Source: Lysobacter sp036697405 (GTDB lineage: Bacteria > Pseudomonadota > Gammaproteobacteria > Xanthomonadales > Xanthomonadaceae). From it: a stretch of DNA of 64,000 nucleotides. Below the pieces are notes generated by a model that had not been told where the DNA came from, did not search any database, and saw nothing but the letters and a program-made list of their open reading frames with translations. The DNA lies in contig NZ_JBAHWA010000008.1 of the NCBI RefSeq assembly GCF_036697405.1, positions 1-64,000 on the forward strand, given 5' to 3'. The position numbers and the translations under genes were made by a program. Each line of letters begins with the position of its first letter. Positions within the stretch are counted from its first letter, which is position 1. Of the stretch, positions 44,288 through 52,564 are shown piece by piece.

Positions 44288-46009
44288 TCAACGCGATGCC
44301 AGGGCCTCGAGCACCGCCGCACGCAGCGCCGCGACGTCGCCGGCCTCGACCCGGCGCCAGCCGGCGACGCCCGGATCCAGGCCGCAGGCCGCCGTGGCGA
44401 TCACCGGCACGCCGCTGGCGAGGGCGCTCAACAGCGCGCGCGGCTGATGCTCGACCCATGCCGGCAACGCGACCGCATCGGCTTCCAGCAGCCCTTGCCG
44501 GTACGAGGCGACACGACGCAGGCTGGCGCGGCCCGGGGCCAGACCGCGCTCGCTGTCGCCGGGCGGGAGCAGGATCTCGAGGTCCTGATCGCCCAACGCG
44601 GCCAACAATTCGAGGATGCCCTTGCGGGCCAGCGGCGAGGCTGGAAAGAACACGCGCGCACGGCCGCTGCGCGGCACGCGCGCGGCCGCCGGCACAGGCT
44701 CGGGCAGGGTCCAGGCCAGCACGCGCGCACGCGCGCCGGCCAAGGCCAGGATCTGCGCATGCGGGCTCCACCAGGCGTCGGCGGCGAGCAGACCGTTCCA
44801 CTCGGCGTCGATCAGCTCCGGATCGGCGCGGAAGTCGCGCAGCGACAGCACCTGCGGATGCCGCTGCGAAGCGCGGTCGAGTTCGGACTGCAGCGCGCGC
44901 ATCGGCAGCGCGCTCATCATCACCGCGTAGCGGCGGCCGGCCAGTTCGCCCTCGCGCCACAGGAAAGGCAACAGGCTCTGCGGCAGGACCAGGTCCAGGT
45001 CTTGCGGCCGCAGTTGCCGCGCCAGGTCGCGCGCATGCGCGCGCAACTGGGCCAGGCGCACCTGCGGCAGCGCCTGGCCGCGCCAGCGGCCGTAGCGCCA
45101 GGCCAGGGATTGCAGCACGCGCCGCGCCGGCGCCTGCGCCGGGAAGCGGCGGCCGCCCGGGCCGAACACCCGGTCCCGTTCGTCGCGCTCCTCTTCCAGG
45201 ACCGCACGGAACTCGGGCCAGGCCTCCTCCATCCACCACAGCCGCCGCAGGCCCTGCGTGTTCGGGCCGGTGTGGCGGTGGCAGGCCTGCTGGTCGCAGC
45301 TGCCGCAATCGTTGCTGGGCTCCGGCGCGCGCCGCGGCGACAGCGCCAGCGGCCAGGCCTGCGGGTCCTGGTTGCGATGGCCGCGGATGCGCAACAGCAG
45401 CCGCTGCGCGTCCATGCTCGCTTCCAGCCGCCACGCGAACGGCGCGCGCAGGCGCAGGTCGAGGTAGTTCCAGAACACGGTGGCGTCGCGATCCTGTTCG
45501 GCCAGCGAACCCGGCAGCACGCGCGAATGACGGTGGCGTTCGACGACCTCCAGGCCGGCGCGTACCGCGCCGTCGTAGAGGGCATTGCTCAGCTGGCACA
45601 GGCCGCCGCCCACCGCCGGGATCACGCAGCCCTCACGCAATTCGCGACCGACCGCGTAGCCGCGGCCGCGGGTCGCGCGTCCGACCTGTTTCCAGAAACT
45701 CAGGCTGGCGCCGGCCGGCACCTCCACGCCGTGCAGGCGCTTCAGCGCCAGGCGCAGATTCTGCAGCTTGCCCGCGACCAGCAAGGAATCGGCCTCGTCC
45801 TGCGGCCACAGCGGGCTTTCGAATTCGGCCAGCACCGGCGCCTCGCGCAAGGCCTCGGTGCGCGCGTGCCGGCGCGGCCGCCGACCGTCGAAGGCGTCGC
45901 GCAGCCAGCGCAGCGCGCGCAGGCCCCAGGCCTTGCACGCGAACACCAGCGCCTGGCGGCGCGTCGGCGGCGGCGCCGTGCGCGCGATGGCGATCGCCGC
46001 GGTGTTCAT
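44288..46009 (-). CDS. VanW domain fused to a glycosyltransferase-like domain
   Basis: 573 residues. The N-terminal half is VanW (SFWKQVGRATRGRGYAVGRE ... GCVIPAVGGGLCQLSNALYD), ending in a Cys/His cluster CGSCDQQACHRHTG (about 237-250). The C-terminal half resembles a GT-B glycosyltransferase acceptor/donor half, with VFFPASPLARKGILELLAAL and ALLSALASGVPVIATAACGL. VanW function is not settled; fusion to a sugar-transferase-like domain suggests envelope glycan work. No signal peptide is seen. Confidence 0.75.
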   Translation of the reverse strand: MNTAAIAIARTAPPPTRRQALVFACKAWGLRALRWLRDAFDGRRPRRHARTEALREAPVLAEFESPLWPQDEADSLLVAGKLQNLRLALKRLHGVEVPAGASLSFWKQVGRATRGRGYAVGRELREGCVIPAVGGGLCQLSNALYDGAVRAGLEVVERHRHSRVLPGSLAEQDRDATVFWNYLDLRLRAPFAWRLEASMDAQRLLLRIRGHRNQDPQAWPLALSPRRAPEPSNDCGSCDQQACHRHTGPNTQGLRRLWWMEEAWPEFRAVLEEERDERDRVFGPGGRRFPAQAPARRVLQSLAWRYGRWRGQALPQVRLAQLRAHARDLARQLRPQDLDLVLPQSLLPFLWREGELAGRRYAVMMSALPMRALQSELDRASQRHPQVLSLRDFRADPELIDAEWNGLLAADAWWSPHAQILALAGARARVLAWTLPEPVPAAARVPRSGRARVFFPASPLARKGILELLAALGDQDLEILLPPGDSERGLAPGRASLRRVASYRQGLLEADAVALPAWVEHQPRALLSALASGVPVIATAACGLDPGVAGWRRVEAGDVAALRAAVLEALASR

Positions 46010-46094
46010 GCCGGATCCGCCCCCCTGCGAACGCGCGACCGGTCCTGACCGGCCGCCGCGGAAGCCATCCTATCCGTTCGCCGGCGCGGCTGCG

Positions 46095-46865
46095 CTAGGC
46101 CTTGGCCTTGGGCACCGTTTTTGCGCCGCCCTTGGGCTTTTCGCGTATCCACACGATCTGGTTGTCGCGGCGCACCTCGAACAGGCCGGTGGCTTCGATC
46201 AGATCGCTGAGCTTGCGGTAGCCGTAGTTGCGCGAATCGAACGAGGCCTGGTTGCCGATCTGGTGGCCGACCGCGCCCAGGTGCGACCAGCCGTCGTCGC
46301 CGCTGACCGCGTCGATCGCGCTGCGCAGCATCAGCAGCAGCTTGGTGTCGCCGCGCAGGTCCTTGGCGCTGCGCTGCGGCGTGGTCGCGCGCTCGCCGGC
46401 CGGCACGTCGGCGCTGGCCGGCTGGCCCAGCGCTTCGACGTAGGTGAACTTGGAGCAGGCGTTGACGAAGGGCTCGGGCGTCTTCTTCTCGCCGAAGCCG
46501 TAGACCTTGACGCCGTCGGTGAGCAGGCGCATCACCAGCGGGGTGAAATCGGCGTCGCTGGAAACGATCGCGAAGCCGTCCAGGTTGCGCGCGTACAGCA
46601 GGTCCATGGCGTCGATCACCATCGCCATGTCCGAGGCGTTCTTGCCCTTGCTGTAGGCGAACTGCTGGATCGGGCGGATCGCGTATTCGTGCAGCACCGC
46701 CTCCCAGCCCTTCAGGCTCTGGCTCTTCCAGTTGCCGTAGGCGCGGCGCACGTTGGCCGCGCCGTAGCGCGCGACCTCGGTCAGGATCACGTCGATCTTC
46801 GCCGCCGGCGCGTTGTCGGCGTCGATCAGAAGCGCGATGCGCTTTTCTTCGGTGTTGGCGGCCAT
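46095..46865 (-). CDS. NYN-domain ribonuclease-like protein with OST-HTH/LOTUS domain
   Basis: 256 residues from ATG 46865. The NYN (PIN-like) domain covers about 5-150, with acidic residues in ALLIDADNAPA, ASDMAMVIDAMDLL and VSSDADFTPLV that form a metal nuclease site. The C-terminal LOTUS/OST-HTH lies at about 165-245 (GWSHLGAVGHQIGNQASFDS ... LIEATGLFEV), a putative RNA-binding winged helix. This is the LabA-like architecture. RNA cleavage is inferred from the family. Divergent from tal. Confidence 0.88.
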   Translation of the reverse strand: MAANTEEKRIALLIDADNAPAAKIDVILTEVARYGAANVRRAYGNWKSQSLKGWEAVLHEYAIRPIQQFAYSKGKNASDMAMVIDAMDLLYARNLDGFAIVSSDADFTPLVMRLLTDGVKVYGFGEKKTPEPFVNACSKFTYVEALGQPASADVPAGERATTPQRSAKDLRGDTKLLLMLRSAIDAVSGDDGWSHLGAVGHQIGNQASFDSRNYGYRKLSDLIEATGLFEVRRDNQIVWIREKPKGGAKTVPKAKA

Positions 46866-47014
46866 GCGCGCGCTCCCGGGCCGCGGCCGGCCCTGTCGGC
46901 GCCAGCCTAGCGCAACCGCCCGCGCGGCGCGTGTCAGAAGATAGGCCGGCTTCATCACCGCCGCGCCGCGATAGGCGAGAATGGCGGCGAATCCGACGAC
47001 GAAGAAACCAGCCC

Positions 47015-47965
47015 ATGACCAGCCAACTCGAACACCTGCGGACGCTGTCCTCGGTGGTCGCCGACACCGGCGACATCGAGGCGATCGCGCGCTTCCGCCC
47101 GCTCGACGCCACCACCAACCCCTCCCTGCTGCTGAAGGCGGCCTCGCTGCCGGCCTACGCGCCGCTGATCGACGCCGTGCTCGCCCAGACCGACCGCTGG
47201 GACCACAACCGCATCGGCGACGCCTGCGACCGCCTCGCGGTCGCGATCGGCAAGGAGATCCTCAAGCTCATCCCGGGCCGGGTCTCGACCGAGGTCGACG
47301 CCAGCCTGAGCTTCGACACCGAGGCCACCCTGGCCAAGGCGCGCCGCCTGGTGCAGCTGTACGACGAAGCCGGCATCCGCCGCGACCGCCTGCTGATCAA
47401 GATCGCCGCCACCTGGGAAGGCATCCGCGCCGCCGAGCAGCTCGAGCGCGAGGGCATCCACTGCAACCTGACCCTGCTGTTCTCCTTCGCCCAGGCCGTG
47501 GCCTGCGCCGAGGCCGGGGTGTACCTGATCTCGCCCTTCGTCGGCCGCATCCTCGATTGGCATCTGGCCAACGGCATGAGTCCGCCGGCCACGCCGCAGG
47601 ACGATCCGGGCGTGCAATCGGTCACGCAGATCTGGCGCTATTACAAATCCCTGGGCTACAAGACCGTGGTCATGGGCGCGAGCTTCCGCAACGTCGGCCA
47701 GGTGCTGGCGCTGGCCGGCTGCGACCGCCTGACGATCTCGCCGGACCTGCTGGGCGAACTGGAAGCGCGCGACGGCGACGTGCCGCGCGCCCTGGTCGAC
47801 GACGGCGAACGCTACGAAGGCCCGCGCCCCATGAGCGAGGCCGAGTTCCGCTGGCTGCACAACCAGGACGCGATGGCCACCGACAAGCTCGCCGACGGCA
47901 TCCGCCGCTTCGCCGCCGACCAGCACACGCTGGAAGACCTGCTGCGACAGCGTCTGGACGGCTGA
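47015..47965 (+). CDS. tal: Transaldolase
   Basis: 316 residues, the TalB-type length. It transfers dihydroxyacetone units in the pentose phosphate pathway. The Schiff-base Lys129 sits in LLIKIAATWEG; other signatures are DATTNPSLLLKA and VSTEVDASLSFD. ATG 47015 gives the family N-terminus (MTSQLEHLRTLSSVV), though the frame extends upstream. ndh follows after 10 bases. Confidence 0.97.
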   Translation: MTSQLEHLRTLSSVVADTGDIEAIARFRPLDATTNPSLLLKAASLPAYAPLIDAVLAQTDRWDHNRIGDACDRLAVAIGKEILKLIPGRVSTEVDASLSFDTEATLAKARRLVQLYDEAGIRRDRLLIKIAATWEGIRAAEQLEREGIHCNLTLLFSFAQAVACAEAGVYLISPFVGRILDWHLANGMSPPATPQDDPGVQSVTQIWRYYKSLGYKTVVMGASFRNVGQVLALAGCDRLTISPDLLGELEARDGDVPRALVDDGERYEGPRPMSEAEFRWLHNQDAMATDKLADGIRRFAADQHTLEDLLRQRLDG

Positions 47966-47975
47966 GGGCGCGCGC

Positions 47976-49253
47976 ATGAATCACGAACCTCCAGACGCGG
48001 GCCGCGCGCGCGTACCGCACATCGTCATCGTCGGCGGCGGCTTCGGCGGCCTGTGGGCGACGCGCGCCCTGGCCTCGGCCGACGTGCGCATCACCCTGAT
48101 CGACCGCCGCAACCACCATCTGTTCCAGCCCTTGCTGTACCAGGTCGCGACCGCCGGGCTGTCCTCGCCCGACATCGCCGCGCCGCTGCGCCACATCCTG
48201 CGCGACCAGCGCAACGTCGAGGTGCGGCTGGGCGAAGTGGTCGGCCTGGACGCAGCCGCGCGCCAGGTCGAACTCGCCGACGGCGAGCGCATCGGCTACG
48301 ACACCCTGCTGCTCGCCAGCGGCGCCACCCACGCCTATTTCGGCCACGACGATTGGGCCGACGACGCCCCCGGCCTCAAGACCCTCGACGACGCCCTGCA
48401 CATCCGCCGCCGCCTGCTGCTCGCGTTCGAACGCGCCGAGGCCAGCGACGACGAGGCCGAGCGCGCCGCCTGGCTGAGCTTCGCCGTGGTCGGCGGCGGC
48501 CCGACCGGGGTCGAGTTGGCCGGCACCCTGGCCGAGATCGCGCGCAAGACCCTGCGCCGCGAATTCCGCCGCATCGACCCGGCCCAGGCCAAGGTGCGCC
48601 TGATCGAAGCCGGGCCGCGGGTGCTGTCGAGCTTTCCCGAGGCGTTGTCGGAGAAGGCGCGCAAGCAGTTGCAGAAACTCGGCGTGGAAGTGGTCACCGG
48701 CACGCCGGTCAACGCGATCGACGAGCGCGGCTACACCCTGGGCGACACCGTCGTGCCCGCGCGCACGGTGATCTGGGCCGCGGGCGTGGCCGCGTCCAAG
48801 CTCGGCGCCCTGCTGGATGCGCCGCGCGATCGCGCCGGCCGGGTCCAGGTGCTGCCCGACCTCAGCGTGCCCGGCCATCCGGACATCTTCATCGCCGGCG
48901 ATCTGGCCAGCGTGCAGCAGGACGGCAAGCCGGTGCCGGGCGTCGCGCCCGCGGCCAAGCAGATGGGCGCGCACGTCGCGCGCGCGATCCGCGACCGCAT
49001 CAAGGGCCGGCCCACCACTCCGTTCCGCTATCGGGACTACGGCAACCTGGCGACCATCGGCCGCATGGCCGCGGTGGTCGACGTGCACGGCTTCAAACTC
49101 TCGGGCCTGCTGGCCTGGTGGTTCTGGCTGGCCGCCCACGTGTTCTTCCTGATCGGTTTCCGCAACCGCGTGATCGTGCTGATCAACTGGGCCTGGGCGT
49201 ACTGGAGTTACCAGCGCCACGCCCGCATCATCCTCGGCGACCGCGACGACTGA
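47976..49253 (+). CDS. ndh: Type II NADH:quinone oxidoreductase
   Basis: 425 residues. Two Rossmann motifs: FAD site IVIVGGGFGGLWATRAL near the N-terminus and NAD site FAVVGGGPTGVELAG at about 168. DRRNHHLFQPLLYQ and PHPDIFIAGDLA-type (PGHPDIFIAGDLAS) elements are typical of NDH-2. The C-terminal amphipathic/hydrophobic segment (WFWLAAHVFFLIGFRNRVIV) anchors it to the membrane. It oxidises NADH without pumping protons. Probably co-transcribed with tal. Confidence 0.92.
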   Translation: MNHEPPDAGRARVPHIVIVGGGFGGLWATRALASADVRITLIDRRNHHLFQPLLYQVATAGLSSPDIAAPLRHILRDQRNVEVRLGEVVGLDAAARQVELADGERIGYDTLLLASGATHAYFGHDDWADDAPGLKTLDDALHIRRRLLLAFERAEASDDEAERAAWLSFAVVGGGPTGVELAGTLAEIARKTLRREFRRIDPAQAKVRLIEAGPRVLSSFPEALSEKARKQLQKLGVEVVTGTPVNAIDERGYTLGDTVVPARTVIWAAGVAASKLGALLDAPRDRAGRVQVLPDLSVPGHPDIFIAGDLASVQQDGKPVPGVAPAAKQMGAHVARAIRDRIKGRPTTPFRYRDYGNLATIGRMAAVVDVHGFKLSGLLAWWFWLAAHVFFLIGFRNRVIVLINWAWAYWSYQRHARIILGDRDD

Positions 49254-49353
49254 CCGTCGCGGCAAGCGCCAGGGCCGGCGGCAGGCGCCCCCCGCGTCGG
49301 CGATGCGCTAGCATCGCCCCACCGAGGCCCGCCTCTCTCATCGCAAGGACGCC

Positions 49354-50844
49354 ATGAGCCGCACACCGCCACCGATCTCTGCGGCGATCCGGCCGCGCCG
49401 CAGCGCGCTCGCCCCTGTCCTGTTGATGCTGGCCGCCTGCTCCTCCGACGACGCGCCCAGCGCGCCCGCGGCCGCGGCGCGCGCGCCGTTCGCGGACGCG
49501 GCCAAGAGCGAGGCGTCGCCGGCCAGCGCCGCCGCGACCGAGGAGTTCCTGGAGCAGGTCCGCGTCGAAAGCGACGCCGCCGACGCCCGCGACAAACAGC
49601 AAGGCGCCCTGGGCTATTCCGGCCGCCTGGCCGAGGCCATCGCCAGCGAAGTCGCCTACGCCGAAAATGGCGGCGCCGCACGCCGCTTCGTGGTCGCCAA
49701 CCGGCTATGGGCGCTGGCGCCGACGGCTTCGGAGCGACTGCACCGCAGCGCCGACGAGCTGCTACCGGACCAGCCGCTGATCGTCTACGAACTGGCCTTG
49801 CACTACACCCGCAACGACGACTGCCCGCGCGCGCTGCCGCTGTGGAAGCGGCTGAAGACCGTCGGCGTGTCGCCGCCGCAGGCGACCTTCCTGTCCGCCT
49901 ACTGCCACCTCGTCACCGGCGACGAGCGCGGCGCCTACGACCTGGTGCAGGCCTCCGACGTGCGCGAGTCGCATGTCGGCGCCGAGAAAATGTCCTACGC
50001 CGTGTTCGGCGGTACCGACTACCTGACGCTGCACGACGAGGACTACCGCAAAGCCGAAGCCGGCGACCGCGTCGCCCTGGATCGCGCGCTGGCGCGCGCC
50101 TTCGACTGGCGCAGCGATTGGTGGAACTACGGACAGAACACGGCCGCGCGTGACGCGTTGCACGACCTGATGGCGCGCCTGTGGTCCGCGCAGAAACGCG
50201 AACGCGCCGAATGGGACTGCCTGTGGCCGCTGTTGATCGACAGCGAGCGCAAGCTCGGCGTCGCCGACCTCGATCGCTGCCAGCTCCTGGTCGGTGCGCA
50301 TTCCTATCCGGCGAGTTCGGCGCTGGGCCGGATCGTGCTCGGGCGTCTGGCCGCCGACGCGGAGGACGAACTCGACTTCTCCGGGTTCCACGCCCGCCAC
50401 GCCGCGACCCTGCGCGAACGCGCCTACGGCAGCGCCGGTGATTTCGAAGCCCTGCGCGTCCTGGCCTTTCTGCAGCAGAGCGTCGGGGACGAAGCCGGCT
50501 TGGCGCAGACGGACGAACTGGGTTGGAAACGCTACCGCGACGAGGCCTTCGCGCGCAGCCGCATCGAACATGCCCACCTCGCCTCGGGGCAGACGCCGGA
50601 TGCCGCGTTCCGCGCCATGCTGCAACAGGCGATGCGCGATTTTCCGCACGTGCCGCGCTTCATCCTGATCGATGCGGTCTACCGGCATCCGGATGGGGAG
50701 CTGCCGGTCGCTGATCTGAGCCGTCTGCTGCAGGCCGAAACCCGCGACCTCAGCCTCAGTCAGGGCGAAGCCGGCATCCGCTCGTCCACGCAGTTGCTGT
50801 CGATGTACCGCCGCCTGGGGCGCGCCTTGAACGCGGCGCCCTGA
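49354..50844 (+). CDS. Lipoprotein of unknown function, helical repeat type
   Basis: 496 residues. The lipobox LLMLAACSS predicts lipidation at Cys30. An Ala/Ser-rich spacer is followed by an all-helical body with TPR-like segments (LIVYELALHYTRNDDCPRAL; ATFLSAYCHLVTGDERGAYD) and cysteines near 155 and 180 that may pair. No family recognised. AAGGA precedes the ATG. Confidence 0.7.
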   Translation: MSRTPPPISAAIRPRRSALAPVLLMLAACSSDDAPSAPAAAARAPFADAAKSEASPASAAATEEFLEQVRVESDAADARDKQQGALGYSGRLAEAIASEVAYAENGGAARRFVVANRLWALAPTASERLHRSADELLPDQPLIVYELALHYTRNDDCPRALPLWKRLKTVGVSPPQATFLSAYCHLVTGDERGAYDLVQASDVRESHVGAEKMSYAVFGGTDYLTLHDEDYRKAEAGDRVALDRALARAFDWRSDWWNYGQNTAARDALHDLMARLWSAQKRERAEWDCLWPLLIDSERKLGVADLDRCQLLVGAHSYPASSALGRIVLGRLAADAEDELDFSGFHARHAATLRERAYGSAGDFEALRVLAFLQQSVGDEAGLAQTDELGWKRYRDEAFARSRIEHAHLASGQTPDAAFRAMLQQAMRDFPHVPRFILIDAVYRHPDGELPVADLSRLLQAETRDLSLSQGEAGIRSSTQLLSMYRRLGRALNAAP

Positions 50845-50851
50845 CGCGGCG

Positions 50852-50884
50852 CCCAAAACAAAACGGCCCGGTTTCCCGGGCCGT
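50852..50884 (-). terminator. Terminator of rpoH
   Basis: ACGGCCCGG-TTTC-CCGGGCCGT followed on the minus strand by GTTTTGTTTT, 28 bases after the rpoH stop. Confidence 0.8.
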
Positions 50885-50911
50885 CGTCGTCGTTGCCGGC
50901 GTTCGCGCGGA

Positions 50912-51790
50912 TCAGGCCGCGAACAGCGCCCGCATCTTCTTCAGCGCATTGGCTTCGATCTGGCGGATGCGCTCGGCGCTGACGCCGTACTCGTCGGCCA
51001 GCTCCTGCAGCGTGATCTTGCTGTCGGCATCCAGCCAGCGGCGCTTGACGATGTCGCGCGAACGCTCGTCCAGGCCCGACAGGCCTTCGCGCAGCAGGGC
51101 GAGCTGGTTGTCTTCCTCGTCCTCGCGCTCGTAGCTCTGCGACGGGTCTTCGTCGTGCGCGCGCAGGTAGGCGGCCGGCGACGGCGGCGCGTGGTCGTCG
51201 TCCTCGTCGGCCGGCGCGTCGAAACCGACGTCGCGGCCGGACAGGCGCGATTCCATTTCCAGCACTTCGCGCTCGGAAACGTTGAGGTCCTTGGCGACCT
51301 GGCTGACTTCCTCGGCGTTCATCCAACCCAGGCGCTTCTTGCTCTTGCGCAGGTTGAAGAACAGCTTGCGCTGGGCCTTGGTCGTGGCGACCTTGACGAT
51401 GCGCCAGTTCTTGAGGATGAACTCGTGCATCTCGGCGCGGATCCAGTGGACCGCGAACGAGACCAGGCGCACGCCCTGTTCCGGGTCGAAGCGCTTCACC
51501 GCCTTCATCAGGCCGATGTTGCCTTCCTGGATCAGGTCGCCGATCTGGAGGCCGTAGCCGTTGTAGCCACGGGCGACGTGCACCACGAAGCGCAGGTGCG
51601 AATGCACCAGCTCGCGGGCGGCGTCGAGGTCTTCTTCGTCGCGGAAGCGACGCGCCAAACTCTGCTCGTCTTCGACGGTCAGCACCGGAATGCGGTGCAC
51701 CGCGCCGATGTAGGCGTCCAGCGAACCGAGCGCGCTGGGCACAGGCAGGTTGTTGGCGACTAGGGCGTTGGAGAGGGTGGTCTGGGTCAT
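50912..51790 (-). CDS. rpoH: RNA polymerase heat-shock sigma factor RpoH (sigma 32)
   Basis: 292 residues from ATG 51790; an in-frame ATG at 51799 adds three. Region 2 is intact (GDLIQEGNIGLMKAVKRFDP; VSFAVHWIRAEMHEFIL) and the RpoH box QRKLFFNLRK identifies sigma 32 rather than RpoS or RpoD. Region 4 ends ISAERIRQI-type (GVSAERIRQIEANALKKMRA). An acidic insertion (APADEDDDHAPPSP) lies between regions 3 and 4. The leader holds a CIRCE-like operator, so HrcA control is predicted. Confidence 0.96.
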   Translation of the reverse strand: MTQTTLSNALVANNLPVPSALGSLDAYIGAVHRIPVLTVEDEQSLARRFRDEEDLDAARELVHSHLRFVVHVARGYNGYGLQIGDLIQEGNIGLMKAVKRFDPEQGVRLVSFAVHWIRAEMHEFILKNWRIVKVATTKAQRKLFFNLRKSKKRLGWMNAEEVSQVAKDLNVSEREVLEMESRLSGRDVGFDAPADEDDDHAPPSPAAYLRAHDEDPSQSYEREDEEDNQLALLREGLSGLDERSRDIVKRRWLDADSKITLQELADEYGVSAERIRQIEANALKKMRALFAA

Positions 51791-51800
51791 GGCAGCCATC

Positions 51801-51827
51801 TTAGCAGTCGGGGTCTAGGACTGCTAA
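51801..51827 (-). promoter_or_regulatory. CIRCE-like HrcA operator in the rpoH leader
   Basis: TTAGCAGTC-N9-GACTGCTAA, a perfect 9/9 inverted repeat with exactly 9 spacer bases. The CIRCE consensus is TTAGCACTC-N9-GAGTGCTAA; only one symmetric base pair differs. It ends 10 bases before the rpoH ATG. A second inverted repeat, GGGGTCT (51810-51816) and AGACCCC (51828-51834), interleaves with it, so in RNA the two stems exclude each other. Confidence 0.8.
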
Positions 51828-51890
51828 AGACCCCGGAAGTTCCGCAGTGTTGCGTGGATAGAACGAATCCCGCCCCGCCACGGCCGTCCG

Positions 51891-52191
51891 AATGTCGAGC
51901 GCACTAAACGCTGTCAGTAATGACTTTATGCGTGTCAGTGGCGCGTAACCATGTCAGCAATAGCGGAAAATACTCAATTAAATCAATAACTTGACTTCTA
52001 TTGAGCGCGAGCGGCCAGATGTCGAGCGCGCCAAACATATGTCAGCACTGGTCAATTCAATGTCTGCCGCCATTAAGCATGTCAGCACGGCAACAACAAC
52101 CCATATAAATCAGCAACTTATCTTGGCGATCAGTCGAGTTATCCAAACCGATCCGGCTGCTGCGACCGCTCCCATTTTCTGACGATGTCAG
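51891..52191 (+). repeat. AT-rich array of TGTCAG repeats and a long direct repeat
   Basis: TGTCAG occurs in one orientation at about 51912, 51933, 51952, 52040, 52080 and 52186, most often as ATGTCAGCA, with TGTCTG at 52061. An imperfect direct repeat of about 32 bases, beginning ATGTCGAGCGC.C.AAAC and including the TGTCAG, lies at about 51891-51922 and again at 52019-52050. Composition is far more AT-rich than the surroundings. It resembles repeated transposase-binding sites at a transposon end; no element could be named. Confidence 0.65.
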
Positions 52192-52564
52192 CCCACCTGA
52201 GACCGTTCACCGCCCCCTTGGAATCGTCGTCACCCTCGGCCAACCCCCATTTATCCAGCCCGTCCTTGCAGCACCAGGCCTAATTCACACAAATTGACCA
52301 TGAAGAGCTTTGGCTATGGCGCCGGGGAACACAAATATTGCTTTAGCCGACAGCAGACTTTCGGCGGGTGAGCGGGCGCTGGCGGTGCCGTTGGCTTCCG
52401 GCCCTTTAGGACGTTCCGGAGTGTTCGCGAGCCTCGGTGCTCAGCTATAAAACGGGGACCTGCGATGCTCTTCAAGCCCACCGAAAGATTGCGGGGAACC
52501 TGCACCCCTGCTCCTCGCTGACAGATATGGCAATAATCCAGAGTTCAGGAGCATTCGGAAGCTG
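52192..52564. other. Non-coding leader of the nuclease-NTPase cassette
   Basis: No gene I can support. A 63-residue frame on the minus strand (52314-52505) has no recognised features. One inverted TGTCAG (CTGACA, 52518) is present. The stretch could carry the cassette promoter or a small RNA. Confidence 0.4.

Noticed and set aside
52314..52505. 63-residue minus-strand ORF in the cassette leader
   Set aside because: No RBS or family features; kept only as part of the non-coding description.
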